Positions 1-14,700 of a DNA stretch of 64,000 nucleotides are shown in pieces (position 1 is the stretch's first letter; every line of letters starts with the position of its first letter). Origin of the DNA: Rhea pennata. Its lineage: Eukaryota > Chordata > Aves > Rheiformes > Rheidae. The notes beneath the pieces were generated by a model, which saw only the letters and a list, made by a program, of their open reading frames with translations, was not told the DNA's origin and made no database searches. Position numbers and translations under genes: made by a program. The stretch lies in contig NC_084663.1 of the NCBI RefSeq assembly GCF_028389875.1, positions 215,040,876 to 215,104,875 of the forward strand, given 5' to 3'.

Positions 1-3000
1 AGAGCCGTGCGCCGCGTTTGCGCTGTGGAGCGTGTAGTCAGCCGATTGACTGCCTGTTTCCGGAGACTTTCCTTCACAGGTCAGCATGTCCTGGTCCGTT
101 AATGTGACTTCTGTCTGTTCCTAGCTACGCGACTTCACTTTCATTAATTCTGTGATCGTCCCTCAGAAGAGGAGCAATGCAGAGTTCCTCTCAACTGCAT
201 GAATTTCATTTTTGTTTCATGAAATTGTTGTGTGCTGTATTTTTTAAAACCTGAGAATGTTTTCCTGTTAGCCAAATGAGACTCCTGTTGTACATCTTAC
301 AGGTTGAAGCTCTCCTCTAAGAGAGTATTCTCTACAATTAATGGAGTACACCACCGAGTCGCAGGAATGTAGGGCTTGGAAAGAAGGTCCTCTCACCCTA
401 GCAGGATTAACGGATGTTTCCTACGTAACTTGGCTGTTGGTAGCTGATTTAGTTAGTGTTCTACTAAAAATTGCCTCTGTTAGTCCTGAATGCTTAAAAA
501 TCTGCTTATTAGTAGCAGCTCTGAAATAGGTATTGCCGTTTGTGACAGGGAGATGATCTGAGCCAAAGATCTTCAGAAGCAGTTGAAGCAGCTCCAATTC
601 CTTGTGTTACAACTCGGGCTTGCAGCATTGGTGTGCAACTGTGAAGAATTCACTTCTTGTCTTTCGTTATGCTTAATTTTAATTCTAAATATCCGGAACT
701 TGCTCTATCAAAGGTTCATTTGATCTCCTCGTCTTTCCTATATAGTACTACTTTAATGGCCTTGCATTAGTCAACAAGTTAATGTGTCCTGTAAAAGAAT
801 AGTGGCTCTCTGGTCCCTTGTGTTAGAGGCTGTCCATACTGTGGCTCCTTTCCAAAAAAGTGGATTAATTGGTCACACAAACAAAACACTTTACCTTGCA
901 TAGTACCAGTCATCAGCTTGCTTCAAGATTGGCCTGTTTTGCTTCCCTTCCATATGGATAGGAAAGACCACTTCTTGCTGTGAGAAAATTTAAATCTAAA
1001 GTGTCATGAGATAAGAAGGATGATCATCCCCTCGTTAGTAACTAATTATCTGCTAGGAAACAAGGAGTTAAGAACAGACTTTCGGTTCTCATAATGAAAG
1101 GGAGGTTATTGGTAAGATCCTGCTGTTTACCAGATTTATGGATCATCTGGGAAAGGATCAACTAGGGAGATGACAATATTTGCTGATCAAGTTGAATTAT
1201 TCAGGACACTCAACCTAAAAACTAGCTGTAACATGTGGAAAAAAAGCTTTACAGCAATGAAAGGCAGCATTTTAAAAGGCTGATGGAATTCAGTGTCGTG
1301 AACTGCACATCCTAACTATATCTGCACAGTTAGGGGTTCTCAACTGCTATCACTCAGAAAATAGATCTTGGAACAGTGAGTGGGTTTTTTTTGTTTGTTT
1401 TTGCTTTTTTTTCTTTAACATGAAGTCAACTGCCATCAGGCAACAGACTGTAGTAGGTGATTTGGATGATTTCTGTTCTCTGGTCTTTGCAAATTGTGGG
1501 CAGTTCTCTCCATCTCCAGAAGAACCAGGAATGGTACGGAGCGAGAGCGTGATGGAGGCTGCCATGGCTTTCGGGCAAGGGCACCATTGATAGACTGGGA
1601 CTCTTGGCTTGCAAAGGACGTGGCTCAGGCAAGGGCAATGTGACAGAGGCTGATACAGTCTTTAATACTGTAAAGAAGAGTAGGCAAACATCATACGGTG
1701 GGCTTAAAGGCAAACAGAAGTACTCCTTTTTGCTCAAAGGATAATTAAATTGTGGCACTTGTCACGGATGTTGTGGAAGTAGCTCTGACTGGAACTGACT
1801 CATATTTTATGTGAATAGCTAATGGAAATTACTCTCCATTAGCGTAACCCGGTGCTGAGGCTGCAGCCTCGGGAGATCCCCATCCGGATTATAGCGAGAA
1901 GTTGGAGGCCGATCGTACGCTGTTGCCTGCTTGCAGCCTTTCTCACTCGCTCCTCTGGGATCTCCTGGTGAGAGGTTGCAGAACTGCGTGGACCTTTGCT
2001 CTCTCTCATTACGTCAGTTCTTGTGGCCCTAGAAGATAGACAGTCGTGAGGTAGCTTGAAGCGTTATCGATAATACGAGTTCGCTGTAATTCCTAGTAAG
2101 TTCTTGCTTATCAAGATCAGCATTAGTTGCTTTTCTGGATCTTAACTGCAGTGGGAGTGCTTTTTTTTTTTTTTTTTTTTTTTTTTTTCTTTTTTTTTTC
2201 CCTAGCAAGATGTTACTTAGGCATCTTGACAAATGTTGCTTATCTTTTCCTTGAATACTGGGACACCTATGCAGGTATACTTGGTTCTTGCCAGTATGAT
2301 GGCTTGTCATTTTTGTGTGTATCATATTGGTCTGTTCTTGATCTGCAGTACCCTTTGAGAGATGAAGGTTTGAATGTGATTTTTTTTTTTAAATTAGAAA
2401 ATGAGATTAAGATGAGAGTGTGGAAGGGATTAATATTTTCTGGGTTTATGTAGGTGTGTGACACCTCATTTAATTGAAGCTTGACAAGAACAATACTGGA
2501 GTCTGGGAACCCACAGAAGTGAATTTATAACATTCAGGGGGTGGATGTTTTATGTTCTTAATCTAGAAATATTGGGGGGAATAGTTTTGTTTCTACAAAA
2601 TTGAAAAGCTACTTTCTTTGTTCTTTTCTGTTTCTTTAAGGAAGCAGAGAATTTTGGAGGAACTTCTTCAATTGAGGAGAATTTCTTCTGAGAAGGTCTT
2701 TCACCCCCTACACCCGTGCCTGCTCTTAATATTCTGTGCTGATTGTTTCCCCCAGAAGAATTAATGTGCAAAAAGCCTGTTAAAATGGTGCAGTTACTCA
2801 TCCTGTATGCTGGGCTTGAATTTAGCCTGATTATGTCACTGCCAAAATTAAGCACTACCCTTTTAGCCTTACTGAGTGAATAAAAGCCTGAGAAACAGAT
2901 TTTTGCATCAACTGAGTCATCAGGAAAATTCTGATTGCAGAGCCTTTCATTAGTAATGGGGATATGAGGAGAGGGCCCAGCTGCACCTTTTGACTGATGT

Positions 3001-5714
3001 TTAAAAAAAATTTAGTTTACAACTGGGCACCTTTGAGAGTCCTAGATTATGTAATGTCCGGTCTTCTACATTCACCCATTACTTTATAGGGAATTGTGTT
3101 CCCTAAGGTGCTAGATACATCTGGAAATTAGTACCAGAGGAATGGTTAATTTAAGGCATCGTTTATTGCAGTGATATGCACCTGTCAAGAGTCTGCAGCA
3201 GCAGTTAGCCTTATTATGAAGAGGAGATGAGTCTCTTTGCATATGAGGAATAAAGCCTATGGTTCATGTTTTGGAAATGTGCTCCTGGGAAAACCAGGCC
3301 TGGTTTTGCTGCCTCTGTTGAGGTATCATTCCCTGCATCTGCAGAGCACCGGCAGGGAGGTGCCAATTTATGCAGAAAGATGCTGTACCTGTTGATTGTG
3401 GAAACTGGGACCTTGATTCCCTTGGTAGGAGAAGATAAGGATAAGGATAAGTTAGGGAGCTGTAACAACCTGACTCTTCTGCCTGTTGGGTGGCCCGAGC
3501 CAAGCGCTCTGGGAAGATGCCTTGTATATATGTCTTATAAAGGATTATACCTGATGGCTCTGCAGACCGGTGGCTTGCAGGCTGGATGAAAGACTTCCAC
3601 AAGGCCATCAGTGTCTCAAGGTGCCCTACAGGCTTGTCCCAGCATGGAGGAAACCATTGCAGGTAGGAGCAGTTATTAGATGCGAAGCAGATTGGCACAC
3701 CACCTTGCTTACAGACAAGTTGTCGTTCCACAGGTAGCCCTGAAAGCCAAATCTTTCATCATAATGTGGGTCGTTTTCCAGTGCTGTAGTTTTGGCCCTT
3801 CTCCAAATCTCCAAAGCACCTTCTCTTCCCCTGGCATCCACCCTTATGATTTTTCTGCGTAGTGCTCTTTCATCAGTGGCGTACGATGTGACAGATGTAT
3901 CTTGCTTCTGGTCCTTAGTTCCCTAGTTTGAACTAGATAGTTTGGAGATCCAGGAGTCTCCAGTGACTAGAATGTGCTTTGCCAAACTTTATGTGCTTTT
4001 TTTTTTTTTTTTTTTTTTGACGAATGTAGAGCAGTGTTTCTATTATGACTTTTAAAGGAATTACAGAAATTACCTGGAATAAGTGCAAAGCTTCTAGCAG
4101 CCCCACCTGAAAATCCCAATCTCAAGAATGTATTCTGTCAGCATCTGTGTTGCATGAGCTTGTCATTATGGTCCTGAATTTAAGTATACAGGTTCCTAAA
4201 TTTTTTTTTTTGGTCTTTTGGATTCACTACCTGTTACTTAAATTGCTGATAGTGTCCTTCCTAATGAAATTTTTTTATTAAAGGATGTTTTATTAGTCAA
4301 AGAATTATTGGGAAAGTAACTTGGTCTCTTTTGTAACTTTTGAGCGCCTGTCATGTCTCTTTGAGCCATAAAATTACGTGGCAATTTCTTGATGTCATTG
4401 TAGTTTTGCCTGTGTAAGTCTAGGAACATGGAAGGAGGGCAGCTTGAGGAGTGTTTATTGATCTTTGTGGTGGTGATGTTCTCATGGTCTTTATAGTCAG
4501 CTGAGGCAGTACAGATGTGGAATCCTAGACAGAATTCACTTGGCCTTGTACTTCTCCACTGTCCTGACATTGCCCTATATTCAGAGTTTAAATACCAGAA
4601 CTTATTTACGGACGTGTTCAAATTTTAATCATTGCGATAAATTTCAGGAAACCTGAGCTGTAATTAAAACTTGCTGCTGTTGACTTCAGATATGATGGAT
4701 TTAATTTATTCTGCTTCCAACAATGTTTCTAAGAAGGCACCCTTCCGTAAACCTCAGTTTAATTTTCTCTTTGTGATTTTTCTATCAGCCACTCAATGAT
4801 GGGGGCAATTTGATTTCCTTTTTGGATGATAATTCTTACAGAAATGAGATGCTACTTAAAGGGGAGATTTCTAGGAAAGCTGTAATCTCATGAACAAGTG
4901 CTAATTTTTATTTTTATTATAAGATGCTGAATTTCTTATATCCTAGATTAGTAGTAAGCTTCAGTACAGTAAATAGTTGACACTTTACTTTTCAAACGTG
5001 TGGTGTCAAGGTGACTTCTGAGAGGGATGTGAGGGATGTGGTTTTTTTAAATTGTGATTCATGGGCTGAGTCATAAATTCAGGATGACTTCCTGCATTCC
5101 AGACACGGAAATGCTCCCAGTCATATCGGCGTCAGGCTTGCTTTAAGGATAGTACAGGGCTGTTGAATAAAAAGATTCCACTTCTGGCTTTGTAAGCCCC
5201 TGGTCGGTGGGTCGTTGCAAGCTGGGAGGTTATAGTGGGAAAGCACCGCTGCATGCTTGCCCCGTTCTTACTCTTCTTCCTTGGCCGACCTATGGTATGA
5301 GTGCTGTGACAGGCTGAGATACCAGGCTAGCTACACCTTTGATTTTATCCAGTCTGCTGATCTTACGTTAGGTCTCTGTAATCAAAATTACCGTTTTTCA
5401 GTCTTTCTTGTTATTGATTTACAAGAAAATATTCTTCTCTTTGTACCTCCACTACTTTTCCTGTACATCTTTATGATGCCCCCAATAGGAACAACACTGT
5501 TTAAAGCAGAACAGGGAGGGTATTCCCTTACCGAATGTGAAATTTCTAGTGTTGTAGTCCAGAGGGAATTTCCTTTATGTTTCATTTGCTTCCAGTCCTA
5601 AACTATTTTGTAACATTGCCTCATTGTGCTAAACATATGCAATGACCACTATATGTCAATTTAAATGAAAGACTTTAAAATACCTTTTTCTTACTGACGT
5701 TTTTTGTCTTACAG
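1..5714 (+). other. Part of PPME1 intron 1; no gene seen
   Basis: This stretch precedes the first PPME1 exon in the window, which begins with a phase-2 acceptor, so it should be intron 1. The missing N-terminal residues (about 34 in human) would lie in an exon left of the window. The first 60 bases are mildly CpG-rich and could be the edge of the promoter island. I see only simple sequence here: T-runs at about 2161-2200, 2381-2390 and 3998-4018. No open frame looks like a protein. Confidence 0.7.
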
Positions 5715-8700
5715 CCCTGGAAGAAAACGTGATTTTTCCCCAGTACTTTGGAACCAGTATTTTGAATCTATGGAAGATGTTGTGGTAGAAAATGAAACTG
5801 GCAAGGATATATCCTTTTTTTCCATATTGAACTTTTCTTGTTCTCAGTGACTGGGGTAGTATCATGTGTGTTTAGAGTTTACTGGGATTTGCTTCAGCAA
5901 TACTCTTTTGTGTATTTCTTCTCTTTCTATCATCCCTACCCCAATATTTTTTCTTTTGCATGGATTAGTTTCAGTGATCAAAGCTGCATCTGCTAAGCTG
6001 ACAGATAAGATGTTATAGTAGGTAGAGATACCTAGTAAGGTTGATTCCTGGTATTGCTTTCTTACTCTATTAAATGTTAATTTAAGCAAGTGTTACCACC
6101 AGCTGAATAATACATTTTGCAAGGAAAAACTCCTTAGTTCATTAGTTTTAAACCAAATCAAGGTTAAAGGTGTTTATTGATTTTATTAATGACAATTAAC
6201 TAGCAGTCTATGAACTATATGTTCAGGATCAATATCTGCCATACCATGCAGGTATGCAGTTTACCATCAGGTAAACTGCAACACTAAACACTTAAAGAGT
6301 TAATAAAACTCCTGCATATCTTTAAACACCCCTCTATGACTAATCCCAAGAAGTTCTATTTCTGCATGCACATCACACACACAAACATGCTCACGGTCAT
6401 GTGCACCTCTAAGCACAAGCGCGAACCCATGCACCCTCTTCTAGGAGTGTGGGATCCCCTGCTTGCCTACCCCTCCAGTGGGAGCTGCGGGTGCTCCGGC
6501 ATTACACATACCGTGCTGCTCCCTCTAGTCAGCTGAAAGACGTGCAGGTGAGAATGTGCTCCACAAAGTGACATGCACACGCTTGTGGTGTGGGTGTTGT
6601 CAGTCCACTCGCTGGAGTGCAGACAGGGAGGTTTCTCTGGTCCAGGCAGAGGTGGTGATGCCAGCAGGGAGACTTCTGGCAATGTCAAACCAGGTTTTAA
6701 CTGCTGTTGTTCCCACCCCAAAGTCTTCTCCCCACATTATAAATTTTCATGCTTCATTAATGTTTCTTTTGAAGCTGATTGCACTTTGCAAATCTTCCTA
6801 TAAGTCTTCCAGGTACTGTTTAATCCAGTGATGGCTGCTGTCCTCTTTGATGTGCAAATACCTTAATATGGCTTTGTGTTTTCTCTTCGCATGCTGCTTA
6901 CACCTACTAGCTGCTGTTGTTATCCAGGCCATTTGTTGAGCATGAGCTGTGGTACTGAGATAAGACTTCCCATCAGCTCTGCCTCTGCCTAGAGCTCTGA
7001 CAAAAGTGGTTTGAGGGGTACTTCAGGGTATTTTGACCTGCTTTACCATCTGCTCTGGACTGCCCAAGAAGCCAGGGAGTAAATCTGTCCCACTTTCAAA
7101 CATACCGCCTAAGCCGTTCACTGCCTTGGTGGTGGTCTTTCTGGCAGCCCTCATGAAGGAAGCTGCTGTGCAGGATCAGGGATGAAGAACCAGGGTTCCG
7201 TTTCTGGCTCTGTCAGTCATCTCTTTCTGTGTGAACTTTGCTAAACAGCTCTACACCTCAGTTTTTTAATTCACTGACTTGTGTAAATATCTTCAAAGCT
7301 CTTCCTGAAGTGTGTTGCAGACAAGCGAAGAAGCATTTATAAAAATTCTTGTCATACTTAATTGCGAAATGAAACAGTTTTTCCTGTTTATGTTTAAATT
7401 ACACAACCTTTTAGTTTAAATACTTGGATAATTTTTAAGCATGCATATCCTAGCTCGACCATTAAGAAAAGTAAATTTCAAACTACTTCAAGCCCAAATT
7501 TCGACTTACTTCTGTAATGCTAGTAGCATGTGATGCTTTAAAAAGAGAAAAATTCTCTCTCCTGGTTGTTTCACTCAGCTTGTCATTGTTCTCTGCTCTC
7601 AGTAACAGTACTTGTCCAGTTGATCCTGTGAATTTTTCATGATTTATACCTTGTTTGCTTTTGCAACCTGTCATGTGCACCTGCGAGGCTTCTTAAATGA
7701 CATAAAAAACATAACGGACCTTTTTGGATACATGATGTGCAGAAGCATCTTAAGTTTAAGCAAGTCTTAGTTCTTTGGGATTTATCATGTTACAGCTGTA
7801 CCTCGTCACCTTTAACAGAATCATAGAATGGTTGAGGTTGGAAGGAACCTCTGGAGATCATCTAGTCCAATCTGCCTGCTCAAGCAGAGTCACTTAGAGC
7901 GTGTTAAACAGGATCATGTCGTGGTTTTGAATATCTTCAGAGAAGGAAAGTCCACAACCTCTCTGGGCAACCTGGTCCAGTGCTCTGTCACGCTCACAGG
8001 AAAGAAGTTCTTCCTTATATTCAAGTGGAACTTCTTGTGGTTCAGTTTGTGCCCATTGCCTCTTGTCCTGCTGCTGGGCACCACTGAAGAGCCTGGCCCC
8101 ATCCTCTTTCCACCCTCCCTTCAGGTACTTGTAGACACTGATAAGATCCCCCCTCAGTCTTCTCTTCCCCAGGCTGAACAGGCCCAGCTCTCGCAGCCGT
8201 TCCTCGTAAGGGAGAGGCTCCAATCCCCTCATCATCTTTGTAGCCCTGCGCTGGACTCTCTCCAGTAGCTCCATGTCTCTCTTGTACTGGGGAGCCCAGA
8301 ACTGGACACAGCACTCCAAATGTGGCCTTACCAGGGCTGAGTAGAGGAGTAGGATCACCTCCCTCGACCTGCTGGCAACGTTCCTTCTGATGAAACCCAC
8401 TGGCCTTCATGGCACAAGGGAACATTGCTGACTCACAGTCAACTTGTTGCCCACCAGAACTCCAAGGTCCTTCTCCACAGAGCTGCTTTCCAGCAGGTCA
8501 GCCCCCAGCCTGTACTGGTGTATAGAGTTATTCCTCCATAAGTGCAGGACTTGCCTTTGAACTTCATGAAGTTCCTGTTTGTCAGCTCTCCAGACTGTCA
8601 AGGTCTCTGAATGGCAGCACAGCCTTCTGGTGTATCAGCCACTTCCAGTTCTCTATCGTCAGCAAACCTGCTGAGGAGGTACTTTGTCCCTTCATTCAGG

Positions 8701-11700
8701 TCACTGATGAATAAGTTGAACAAGACTGGACCCAGGACTGACCCCTGGGGGGACACCAGTAGCTACAGGCCTCCAACTGGACTCCACGCCACTGATGACG
8801 ACCCTCTGAGCTCTGCCTTTTAGCCAGTTCTCAATTTACCTCACTGTCTGCTCATCTAACCTGTACTTCCTGAGCTTATCTATGAGAATGTTATGGGAGA
8901 CTTGAAAGCTTTTCTGAAGTCAAGATAGACAACATCCACTGCTCTCTCCTCACCTCCCCAACCAGTCATTCTATCACAGAAGGTGTTTAGCATCTGGCCA
9001 TAGCAGTAAAGCCTGAAGCAAAGAAGGCATTCAGTAACTCTGCCTTCTGTGTATCCTTCGTCTCTAGGGCTCCCACCCCATTGAGCAGTGGGCCCACGTT
9101 TTTCCTAGTCTTGCTTTTGCTGCCAATGTATTTGAAGAAGCCCTTCTTGTTGTCCTTGACATCCCTTGCCAGGTTCAATTCCAAATGGGTCTTAGCCTTC
9201 CTCATTGCATCCCGGTATACTCTGACGGTGTTCCTATATTCCTCCCAAGTGGCTTGTCCCCTTTTCCACATTCTGTGTACCTCCTTCTTCTGTTTGAGTT
9301 TTGCCAGGAGCTCCTTGCTCATCCATGCAGGTTTCCTGCCCCCTTTGCTGGACTCCTTACTCATAGGGATGCACCGATCTTGAGCTTGGAGGAAGTGAAG
9401 CTTGCGTAGCAACCAGCTTTCTTGGACTACCTCCATCCTTTTAGGGCCTTAACCTGGAATTCATCCAAGCAGGTCCCTGAAGAGGCCAGAGTTTGCTCTC
9501 CTGAAGTCCAGGGTGATGACCTTCCTTATTGGCTTGCTTCCTCCACACAGGATCCTCATGGTCACTGCACCCAAGGCTGCCCCCAACCTTCACATCTCCA
9601 ACCAGTCCTTCTTTGCTTGTTAGTACAAAGTCCAGCAGCACACCTCTCCTTGTTGGCGCTCTTCCACCACCTCTGTCGAAAAGTGATCATCAGTGCTCTG
9701 TAGGAGCCTCCTGGACTCTGTGTGCCAAGCTGTGTTGTCCTTCCAGAAAATATCAGGGTGGTTGAAGTCCCCCATGAGAACTTGGGTCTGTGATCTTGAG
9801 GCTACTTCCAGCTGTCTGTAGAAGGCCTCACTGACTTCCTCTTCCTGATCAGGTGGCCCGTTAACCTGCCCTTTAGTCCTTACCCATAAGCTCTCGACTT
9901 GCTCTTCATCCACCCCTAGGCAAAGCTTAATACATTCCAGTTGTTCTCTTGCATGAAGAGCAACTCAGCCCCTCACCTTCCTGGCCTGTCTTTCATAGCA
10001 GTGTAAGTTCCCACATGATAGGTATTAGACAGATGTGTACCTTGGAAACAGCTGAATTAAGGAGTGGAGTTAGTTCCCTCTGTAATGTTACAGCTCCATG
10101 AGATCTTTTGCGAACAAACTCCAGCTGATTGAACTCTATGAACTGACACAGCTTACTGTAGCTGAAATACTTCAGAGAGCACCTGCCTGAACTGTTCACA
10201 ACTAGCAGCTCCATAGGTCACTGCAGTATTGAGCAGAAAAAGGGACATCTTGGTCGATAACCTCAGGTAGCATAGTTAGATTTAGAGGAACGCATTTGTC
10301 TGCGGTTGAAAGGAGAATTCCTGTTCTGAAGAGATTATAATTTCAATAGATGAGGCACTCTGAGAGCACAAGAACAGTGGAAGGGGGTGAAGTGACTTGT
10401 CTGATCTCTTGGTCACAGCTATGGGAAGCGAACACATGTTCTGACTCCCGGTTCCCTGCCTTTCCCTAAGTGACACTGTTACTAGTGATAGTTTAACTCA
10501 TTTTCCCATGTCTCTATACTGTAAGGTGACATCATGTACCTTAGTCAAGCTTCTTTACCAGTGTATATTCCAGAGAGTAATTGTATTGCCCTAAAAATGT
10601 TGGTTACAGGTTTGTCTGACATGTTTTCTTGGATGTAATAAGAAAATTCATGTGAGTCAAAACTGTGTGCTTCAAAGTGTGTGTTGGTAATGCTTTGATT
10701 TTTCCCGTAGTCATTTGATTCATTGTTGTGCACAGAGAAAAATGGGTGCGGCAGAAGATGCAGAGGTGGCAAGGAGGGGGAGACCTGGGTGGTGGGAAGA
10801 TTAACTTTTGAAAGTTAAAGCGGGTTGTTTTGCTCAGGTTATACTTGCATGTACTGCTTGATCAGAGGCAGAAATGAGGCCTTGTTTAGGCAGCGGTAGA
10901 AATGAAATACTATTGAGCGTGTTGGAGTCTCCAGAATATGTTAAACTCAATAACTTATTTCAGATAACTTTATGAAATGTTCTTAACTGTTCATACACTT
11001 TTCGAATTTACAAAAGTGGATTGGAGGGGCCTGTCTTGCTGTTGTTACATGGTGGAGGCCATTCTGCTCTTTCCTGGGCTGTTTTTACTGTAAGTAAGCT
11101 GCTGATTTATAGTGTATATGTATGCAGATACTGTCTTTCAAGCATGGAAGACAAATAACCATTCAACCGTGTTAAGCACAGAAAATCCAGTTCAGAAAAC
11201 GATGTCTTATAAATTCCTGGTGCGCACCTGACTCGTCTTGTACATATTTCACTGTCAGTGCATATATTAAATAGGCAAAGCACATCCAAAGGTTTATTGT
11301 CTAGGATTTAGTTAGCAGCAGTGTCCAAACCTACGTCTGCCACATAACTTGCATGTTTTAATGAAGTACCAAGTCATTGCCCATCACAGCAGATCCATAT
11401 TTTTCTCAAGTCTGCTTTGCCATGACTACTGGTGAAAGTTCAACAGCTTTATCTCATCACAACAGTATCATCTTTGCATGATTGAGGTCTTGTTTGACTA
11501 ACCTAGAAATCTCATTTGCTGCTTAAGCAGCTCTCAGAAACATGAAGTGATGTGTCAATGGTCTTTAGACCAGTTAGCCTTTAAGTGGAGATTCAAATGA
11601 GTGACAAGAAGGAGTTACAACCAACTGCTTTTAGTGACTGCTATTGAGTAATCCTACTACTCAAAAATGAAACATGTTAGAACAATTCTTTGCTAACTGG

Positions 11701-14700
11701 GCTGTAATTTTGGTGTTGAATTGTAGTTTGACACCTAACCCAGTTCATTTGCATGTACAACTTCAGTTTATGCAGAAACTATTGCAGATACAGGGCTCCT
11801 GGAAGTGTTGAAGTTTGTCTTATGTCTATCTTACTAAATTCTGTACATGTTTTCTTGTAGATCATTAGTTACCAAAATGGATGGATCTTGTTTTCTCTGC
11901 TAGTCTAGTGTTTATTGTTATGGTAGGCAAGTGCCTTAAATAGCTGTAGGAAAGGTCATTGCTTTTAATCAGACAGAGGCACAAATATCAAGTCACGCTT
12001 TCCTGAGTGAACGGACAGGCTTTCTGCAAGAAGCTCCCACCCTCTCTAGAGCTCTAGTCCCAACAGCGAAGCCAATACCATTTCTACGCTTCAGGATCTA
12101 GGCATAGTTTATGGAATATAGTGAAGTGACTACAGTTATAACACTAGACCTAACAGGAACTGGCTTTTTATGCTACTGTTAGCAGTTAACAAAGTTAAAT
12201 CATGTACGAGATTCAGATACATTGATGTCTTGCACTTGACTGTGCATCTAGAGAAAGAAATTGCTACAAGAATTAGCTCATCCCTTTGCATAGCTAGTAT
12301 CAAATTATTTCTTGTTTGTGTTCTGAAATAAGTTTGTCCCAAGCAGTCAAGTGGTAAATATTTGGAATGAACCAGAGCTTAAAGACCCCAAAACTCAAAT
12401 GGGAAGGCACTGAGAGTAAGTTTCTATAAATGCAATAATAGCCTGCAGGAGCAGGGGGCTGCTTTCTTCTTTTGCCTGTTGGCCTGGTAGCTTCTTGGAT
12501 GATGTACTTCTCTTACCCAAAGTATTTGAGTTTGGGTAAAACTCAGGGTGTTGGAAAGCTTCCCGTTCTGTCACATCATGTTACTGATTCTCGTTCTTTA
12601 CTCTCTTCTACAATGGTTTGTTTTTTAGCAGCAGACTATTCATCTGACTAGGTGGATTATTCCTTAGCTATATAAGCCCCTTACTACAAATGGAGGTTTC
12701 AAGACTTTAGCAGGTCTTAAAATATTAACTTCTAGATTCAGTAGCTGGGACAGCAATTACTACAGTCATTTAGGAGCTGAATAGCTGAAGAGCCAAAACA
12801 TGAGGCATTTTCATGGGTAATTTTCAGATTTCTGCTGGTTATGTAGGTGTTTCTATTAAGAATCTCTCAACAAATTCCCCCATTCTTGCAGGGCCGTTAT
12901 TTGAATAATCGATGATTCCCTAACACAAAAGTCTTCCTTTCAGCAAAGAATGCCACTTCATCACTGTGATGCCTGAAATAAGTTATGTAAATTGAGCTGT
13001 CAGGAACAAATAAAGAGGCGTAATTGTACATCAGCCTGGTGTTGCTTTAAAAAGATTCCTCCCCTGTTCCCCCTACCTCTTTGTACTAATCAATTTGGTA
13101 CATTTGGGCATTACTGTAAAATTCTGTTCTATGCGAGCAAATTGAATGTGTGCTGCAAAGCAGCTGCTTCATTTTCATGTCTGCTGTATAGCCAAGGCTA
13201 ATTTTGGAATACGTGGGGCTTTGGGAAGGGGGAGGGCGTTATTTCAGCGTCTGTGCAATCCTACTGCTGCCCTTTGGTTTTTCAGAGGTGCTACAGAGCT
13301 TGAATTCATTATCCTAGGAAAAATACGGAATATCTCATGCCCCATGAAATAAATGTCCTTGAAGATGGCGTTGAACAGTGGTAGAAAGGATGAAGCTTTA
13401 GTTAATTATAGATAGGTAACTATAGGTAGTTTATACAGAATATCTTGCTTTCTGTGGGGCTTTGTGCCACTTCTTAGCAGTGGAGGGTACTTGTTACACC
13501 ATCCTAGCATTTGGTGGTGGCTCAGGGAATGCTTAATGTTAGCAACCCTTTTGTAGACAAGGTGTGACACTTTACAAATCTTATTTCTTTGTCCCTTCTT
13601 GCAGTCTGCAGTCATTAACAGGATTCAGTGTAGGATTGTGGCTTTAGATCTCCGAGGCCATGGTAAGTAAGAAAAAAAAGAAAAGATTAAAATCACATAA
13701 GTATACCTATATATTTTTTTTTATATATATTTGCAGTTGAACTAAAGGAGATGCAATGAATCCCTCCCAAAATGGCTGAATTCAGAGGCTAAGAAAACAT
13801 CCTTAAAGCATCCTTATTTTTATTCAAAAACATGGATGGAAAAGTGGCTTCTAGATTTCCACAGCTATCTAACCTCACGTCAGAAAGGCTGAGACTCCTT
13901 GTGCCTTTGTGTGAGGCAGTGGGCTTAATCCTTCCTATATATTGACAGCATCTCCCTCCTTCATGTTTTCATAGTCTACAGGCAGTCTCTACTATAGAAA
14001 TAGGAGCGTTAACATACATTGCAAATGTGGAGTGGACTTTCGGAGCATTTCTTGCCCCCAAGTTATAATGTGATACAGTACCAACTGTTTCCATTAATTC
14101 TGGATTTCTTAAATATTCATGTGAACAGAAGTAGGCTCTTTCTTAATGACTGTGCCAAAAAGCTGTGTACAGTTCCTACTGTAAGGCCTAAGGGTTCTGA
14201 AGGTTTTCAGTTTATGTGAAATTAACCTTTTTATTGTTTTTAGGAGAAACAAAAGTTAGGAATCCTGAAGATCTTTCTGCAGAAACTATGTCAAAGTAAG
14301 AAAACTTACTTTCTCTTCAGTATTTCACTTTTCACAAATCTTTGTTTTGTTTTCTTGACTGAAATACCAGAAGACATGCAACCTTGTGTGAGGGAGATGG
14401 GAAATAGTTTCATTTCACATCCTTCTGCTGGTTACCTCTTGCCTTCCTTCCATTTTGGGATGGTTTGAAATGTACTTGAAATCTCTACCAGCTGAGTCAG
14501 GTTCCAAACTGGACTTGTTCTGTACATGTCCTCAGGTTTAAATGCAGTTTAAAGATCAGTGGCTTTATTGCAGTGAACACTAAACCAGCAACATTCTAAA
14601 ACATGTACTAGAGATTCCCTAACAGAAGGGGAAAGATTTCCTCAGACATAACTGACTTGGACATTTTAACTTGAAATCATTGCTTTAGCTCTTCCTCTGC

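Noticed and set aside
5797-5808. GC-type donor (CTG-GCAAGG) as the end of the first PPME1 exon in the window
   Set aside because: It would remove the conserved GKD codons, and no suitable AG acceptor precedes TFRIY; the AT-AC pair with a U12 branch point explains the join exactly.
7828-9765. Plus-strand frames across the first CR1
   Set aside because: They are antisense to the LINE reverse-transcriptase and endonuclease sequence.
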